Origin: Prevotellaceae bacterium
GTDB taxonomy: Bacteria; Bacteroidota; Bacteroidia; Bacteroidales; UBA932
Length of the DNA stretch: 8,552 nt
Reading direction: 5' to 3'
Assembly (NCBI GenBank): GCA_031288855.1
Contig: JAITQQ010000031.1
Coordinates: forward strand, 1 to 8,552
Below, one piece after another: positions 6,470 through 8,552 of this stretch. Position 1 is the first letter of the stretch; every line of letters starts with the position of its first letter. Under the pieces are notes generated by a model. That model saw only the letters and a list, made by a program, of their open reading frames with translations, made no database searches and had not been told where the DNA came from. The position numbers were made by a program, and so were the translations under genes.

Positions 6470-7309
6470 ATGATTATAACCAATTCGGCCGAACACATGC
6501 AAGAATTGACGGCCATTGTCAGAAAAAATAAAACTATAGGATTTGTGCCCACCATGGGGGCGTTACATGAGGGACACTTGTCACTGGTTAAAACCGCGAT
6601 GGAACAATGCGACTTTACGGTAGTGAGTATTTTTGTAAACCCCACTCAATTTAACGACCCCAAAGATTTTAAAAACTATCCGCGCACCCGGGAAGCCGAC
6701 ACAAACCTCCTGTCTGACGTCGGCGTAAACCTTGTGTTTATTCCCTCCGAAAAAGAAATTTATCCGATACCCGATACCCGCGTGTTCGATTTCGGCGGAA
6801 TGGACAAAGTGATGGAAGGCGCGTGCCGGCCGGGACATTTCAACGGCGTGGCGCAAGTAGTAACCCGCCTGTTCAACATCATCGAGCCCACTGTTGCCTT
6901 TTTTGGAGAAAAAGATTTCCAACAACTCGCTATTATCAAATTATTGGTAGAACAAATAGGGCTGCCCGTAGAAATTGTGGCGTGCCCCACCGTGCGTGAA
7001 TACGACGGACTGGCCATGAGTTCGCGCAACCGTTTGCTGAATAATAACCAGCGGATGCACGTGCCCCTCATTGCACACACCCTTCTCGAAGCCAAAGAAA
7101 AAATGGGATACATGGGAGTGGGCAAACTTTGCGAATGGGTGAAAGAAACCATTGACACCGACCCCGAACTGAAAGCGGAATATGCCGAAATTGTGGATGC
7201 AAAAACACTGCAACCCATCAAAGCGTGGGATGACACCAACCACATACAACTGTGCGTAGCGGCGCATGCCGACGCCATACGTTTAATTGACAACATAAGA
7301 CTGAAATAA
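6470..7309 (+). CDS. panC: Pantothenate synthetase (pantoate--beta-alanine ligase)
   Basis: PanC performs the last step of vitamin B5 synthesis: ATP-dependent condensation of pantoate and beta-alanine through a pantoyl-adenylate intermediate, in the cytoplasm. The 279-residue length is normal. Key elements are all visible: PTMGALHEGH at 27-36, the HIGH-like ATP motif with His33 and His36; FVNPTQF at 55-61; RPGHFNGVAQVV at 120-131; GEKDFQQL at 146-153; and MSSRN at 183-187, the KMSKS-like loop. The start at 6470 gives the short N-terminus expected for the family; a nearby ATG at 6454 is in another frame. The next gene, panD, supplies its beta-alanine substrate and lies 3 nt downstream. The pantoate-forming genes panB and panE are not in this window. 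Confidence 0.98.
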   Translation: MIITNSAEHMQELTAIVRKNKTIGFVPTMGALHEGHLSLVKTAMEQCDFTVVSIFVNPTQFNDPKDFKNYPRTREADTNLLSDVGVNLVFIPSEKEIYPIPDTRVFDFGGMDKVMEGACRPGHFNGVAQVVTRLFNIIEPTVAFFGEKDFQQLAIIKLLVEQIGLPVEIVACPTVREYDGLAMSSRNRLLNNNQRMHVPLIAHTLLEAKEKMGYMGVGKLCEWVKETIDTDPELKAEYAEIVDAKTLQPIKAWDDTNHIQLCVAAHADAIRLIDNIRLK

Positions 7310-7312
7310 CTT

Positions 7313-7666
7313 ATGCAAATCGAAATACTAAAATCAAAAATTCACCGTGTAGCCGTCACGGAGGCAAACCTGCATTATATGGGCAGCATTACTATTGATG
7401 AAGACCTCATGGATGCAGCCAATCTCACCACGTATGAAAAGGTAACCGTGGCCAACATCGACAACGGAGAACGATTCGACACTTACGTGATAAAAGGCGA
7501 GCGGGGAAGCGGGAAAATAGGCATTAACGGCGCTGCCGCCCACAAAGTGAAAGTGGGACATTTGGTCATCATCATGGCATACGCCGCCATGAGCCTCGAA
7601 GAAGCCAAAACATTCAAGCCGGCCATCGTGTTTCCCGATAGCAAAACCAATAAATTGATAAGCTGA
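7313..7666 (+). CDS. panD: Aspartate 1-decarboxylase proenzyme
   Basis: PanD is a pyruvoyl-dependent enzyme that decarboxylates L-aspartate to beta-alanine. The 117-residue proenzyme is expected to cleave itself between Gly24 and Ser25 (sequence HYMGSIT), converting Ser25 into the pyruvoyl cofactor and giving beta and alpha chains. Other expected active-site residues are in place: Lys9, His11, Arg54, Tyr58 and the NGAAA loop at 72-76. Start and length agree with the family. It sits between panC and the membrane-protein gene with gaps of 3 and 4 nt, so the three are almost certainly co-transcribed. No panZ-like maturation factor is present; self-processing without PanZ is usual outside enterobacteria. 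Confidence 0.98.
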   Translation: MQIEILKSKIHRVAVTEANLHYMGSITIDEDLMDAANLTTYEKVTVANIDNGERFDTYVIKGERGSGKIGINGAAAHKVKVGHLVIIMAYAAMSLEEAKTFKPAIVFPDSKTNKLIS

Positions 7667-7670
7667 AGGT

Positions 7671-8552
7671 ATGGGGACAACCGTTCCGAAGAAAAAATGG
7701 AGTAAAACCGTTACAGGCATACTGAAATATGTGGTATTTCTGGCGCTTGCCGCGTGGTTGCTCTATATTTCTTTTGAGGGCGTAGAATGGGCTGAACTCG
7801 TAGAAGGGTTGCGCAATGCCAATTATTGGTGGGTCGGCGCTTCCATGCTAACCGGATGGATGGCTATCATGGCACGCGCATTGCGTTGGCGCATCATTAT
7901 TGAACCGTTGGGTTACCGCCCTTCCGTTAAAAACACATACGATGCGGTAATGCTCACCTATCTGGCCAACTTCGCCATGCCGCGCTTGGGCGAAGTGGTA
8001 CGTTGCGGCGCATTACGCAAAACCGAAAAAGTACCTTTTGAATCACTGCTCGGCACTGTAGTCCTCGAACGGATATTCGATATACTCTGTTTACTCATCG
8101 TTACCATTCTTGTAGTAGCTTTGCGCATGGACACGTTCGGCGCATTCCTGCACAACGAGATATGGCAACCCCTGATGGAACAAAAAACCGGCGCCGGAGG
8201 GCTGTCATGGCTTGTCATCATTGCCGGCGTGCTTGTCGTAATGGTTGTTTTGCTGTTTATTTTCCGAAAGAAACTGTTGCAATTCCGCCTCGCACAAAAA
8301 ATCAATAAACTTCTCAAAGGCTTAATTGACGGGCTACGTACAGGCTTCCGCCTGAAAAGGAAAAACCAATTCTTTGCCGGCACGCTTGTGATATGGTTTT
8401 TCTATTTTTTGCAATCCTACACCATCATGCACGCCATGTCCGACACGGCGTCTCTCAGCGCTGTCGATGCCCTTTTTCTGATGGTTGTAGGCGCGTTAGG
8501 ATGGGTGGCTCCTGTTCCGGGCGGGCTTGGCGCTTACCATTTTTTATTGTCG
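7671..8552 (+). CDS. Lysylphosphatidylglycerol synthase TM-region / UPF0104 family protein (partial)
   Basis: The reading frame begins with ATG 4 nt after the panD stop and stays open to the window end, giving 294 residues; the family is usually about 320-350 residues, so only a short C-terminal part is missing. It is a multi-pass inner-membrane protein with hydrophobic segments near 18-33, 52-69, 92-103, 137-151, 179-198, 235-253 and 266-281. Family hallmarks are clear: PRLGEVVR at 104-111, LERIFD at 132-137 and PVPGGLGAYH at 281-290. These match the membrane (flippase-like) half of MprF/LPG synthases and the YbhN/AglD group. The cytoplasmic aminoacyl-transferase half of MprF is not visible, and stand-alone homologues have no firmly established function; roles in lipid or sugar-lipid translocation have been proposed. 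Linkage to panC-panD recurs in Bacteroidetes as far as I recall, and probably reflects operon history rather than pantothenate chemistry. Confidence 0.9.
   Translation, partial: MGTTVPKKKWSKTVTGILKYVVFLALAAWLLYISFEGVEWAELVEGLRNANYWWVGASMLTGWMAIMARALRWRIIIEPLGYRPSVKNTYDAVMLTYLANFAMPRLGEVVRCGALRKTEKVPFESLLGTVVLERIFDILCLLIVTILVVALRMDTFGAFLHNEIWQPLMEQKTGAGGLSWLVIIAGVLVVMVVLLFIFRKKLLQFRLAQKINKLLKGLIDGLRTGFRLKRKNQFFAGTLVIWFFYFLQSYTIMHAMSDTASLSAVDALFLMVVGALGWVAPVPGGLGAYHFLLS

Noticed and set aside
7958..8383. 141-codon minus-strand open frame opposite the UPF0104 gene
   Set aside because: Ser/Thr/Arg-rich shadow of a clearly coding plus-strand frame carrying family hallmark motifs.

Overview
The window looks like an ordinary chromosomal segment of a Bacteroidota bacterium, most likely Bacteroidales. 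Three things point there: start codons sit behind A/T-rich leaders with no Shine-Dalgarno sequence; intergenic regions carry TAnnTTTG-type (-7) promoter boxes; and the gene content fits, with a patatin fused to an outer-membrane barrel, a flippase overlapping dut, and panC-panD followed by a UPF0104-type membrane protein. No rRNA, tRNA, CRISPR array, transposase or phage gene was seen.

Layout. Positions 1-392 hold no supportable gene. They contain a GC-rich block (about 1-120) that may be a dispersed repeat, an AT-rich stretch, a weak hairpin, and a short 7-bp tandem repeat that abuts the pheS stop codon. Positions 393-2095 (minus strand) form a two-gene unit: a lipoprotein cyclophilin peptidyl-prolyl isomerase, then pheS 8 nt downstream. 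Positions 2096-2191 are a 96-bp divergent promoter region. Positions 2192-6428 (plus strand) form a tightly packed unit with overlapping stop and start codons: patatin/Omp85-like outer-membrane protein, MOP-family polysaccharide flippase, dUTPase. Positions 6470-8552 form a second plus-strand unit with its own promoter box: panC, panD (3-nt gap), and a lysylphosphatidylglycerol-synthase-type membrane protein (4-nt gap) cut off by the window end.

How the genes fit together. The plus-strand genes mix envelope biology (outer-membrane patatin, flippase, UPF0104 membrane protein) with small-molecule housekeeping (dUTP removal, pantothenate for coenzyme A). PanC and PanD make a direct metabolic pair: PanD makes beta-alanine, which PanC condenses with pantoate. 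The other associations look like operon sharing rather than one pathway. The minus-strand unit pairs an exported folding helper with an essential tRNA synthetase subunit.

I found no convincing undescribed system. The observations most worth checking are the repeat-bearing 1-392 region, the four-cysteine insert in PheS, the cyclophilin's substituted drug-contact residues, and the patatin-barrel protein translationally coupled to a flippase.
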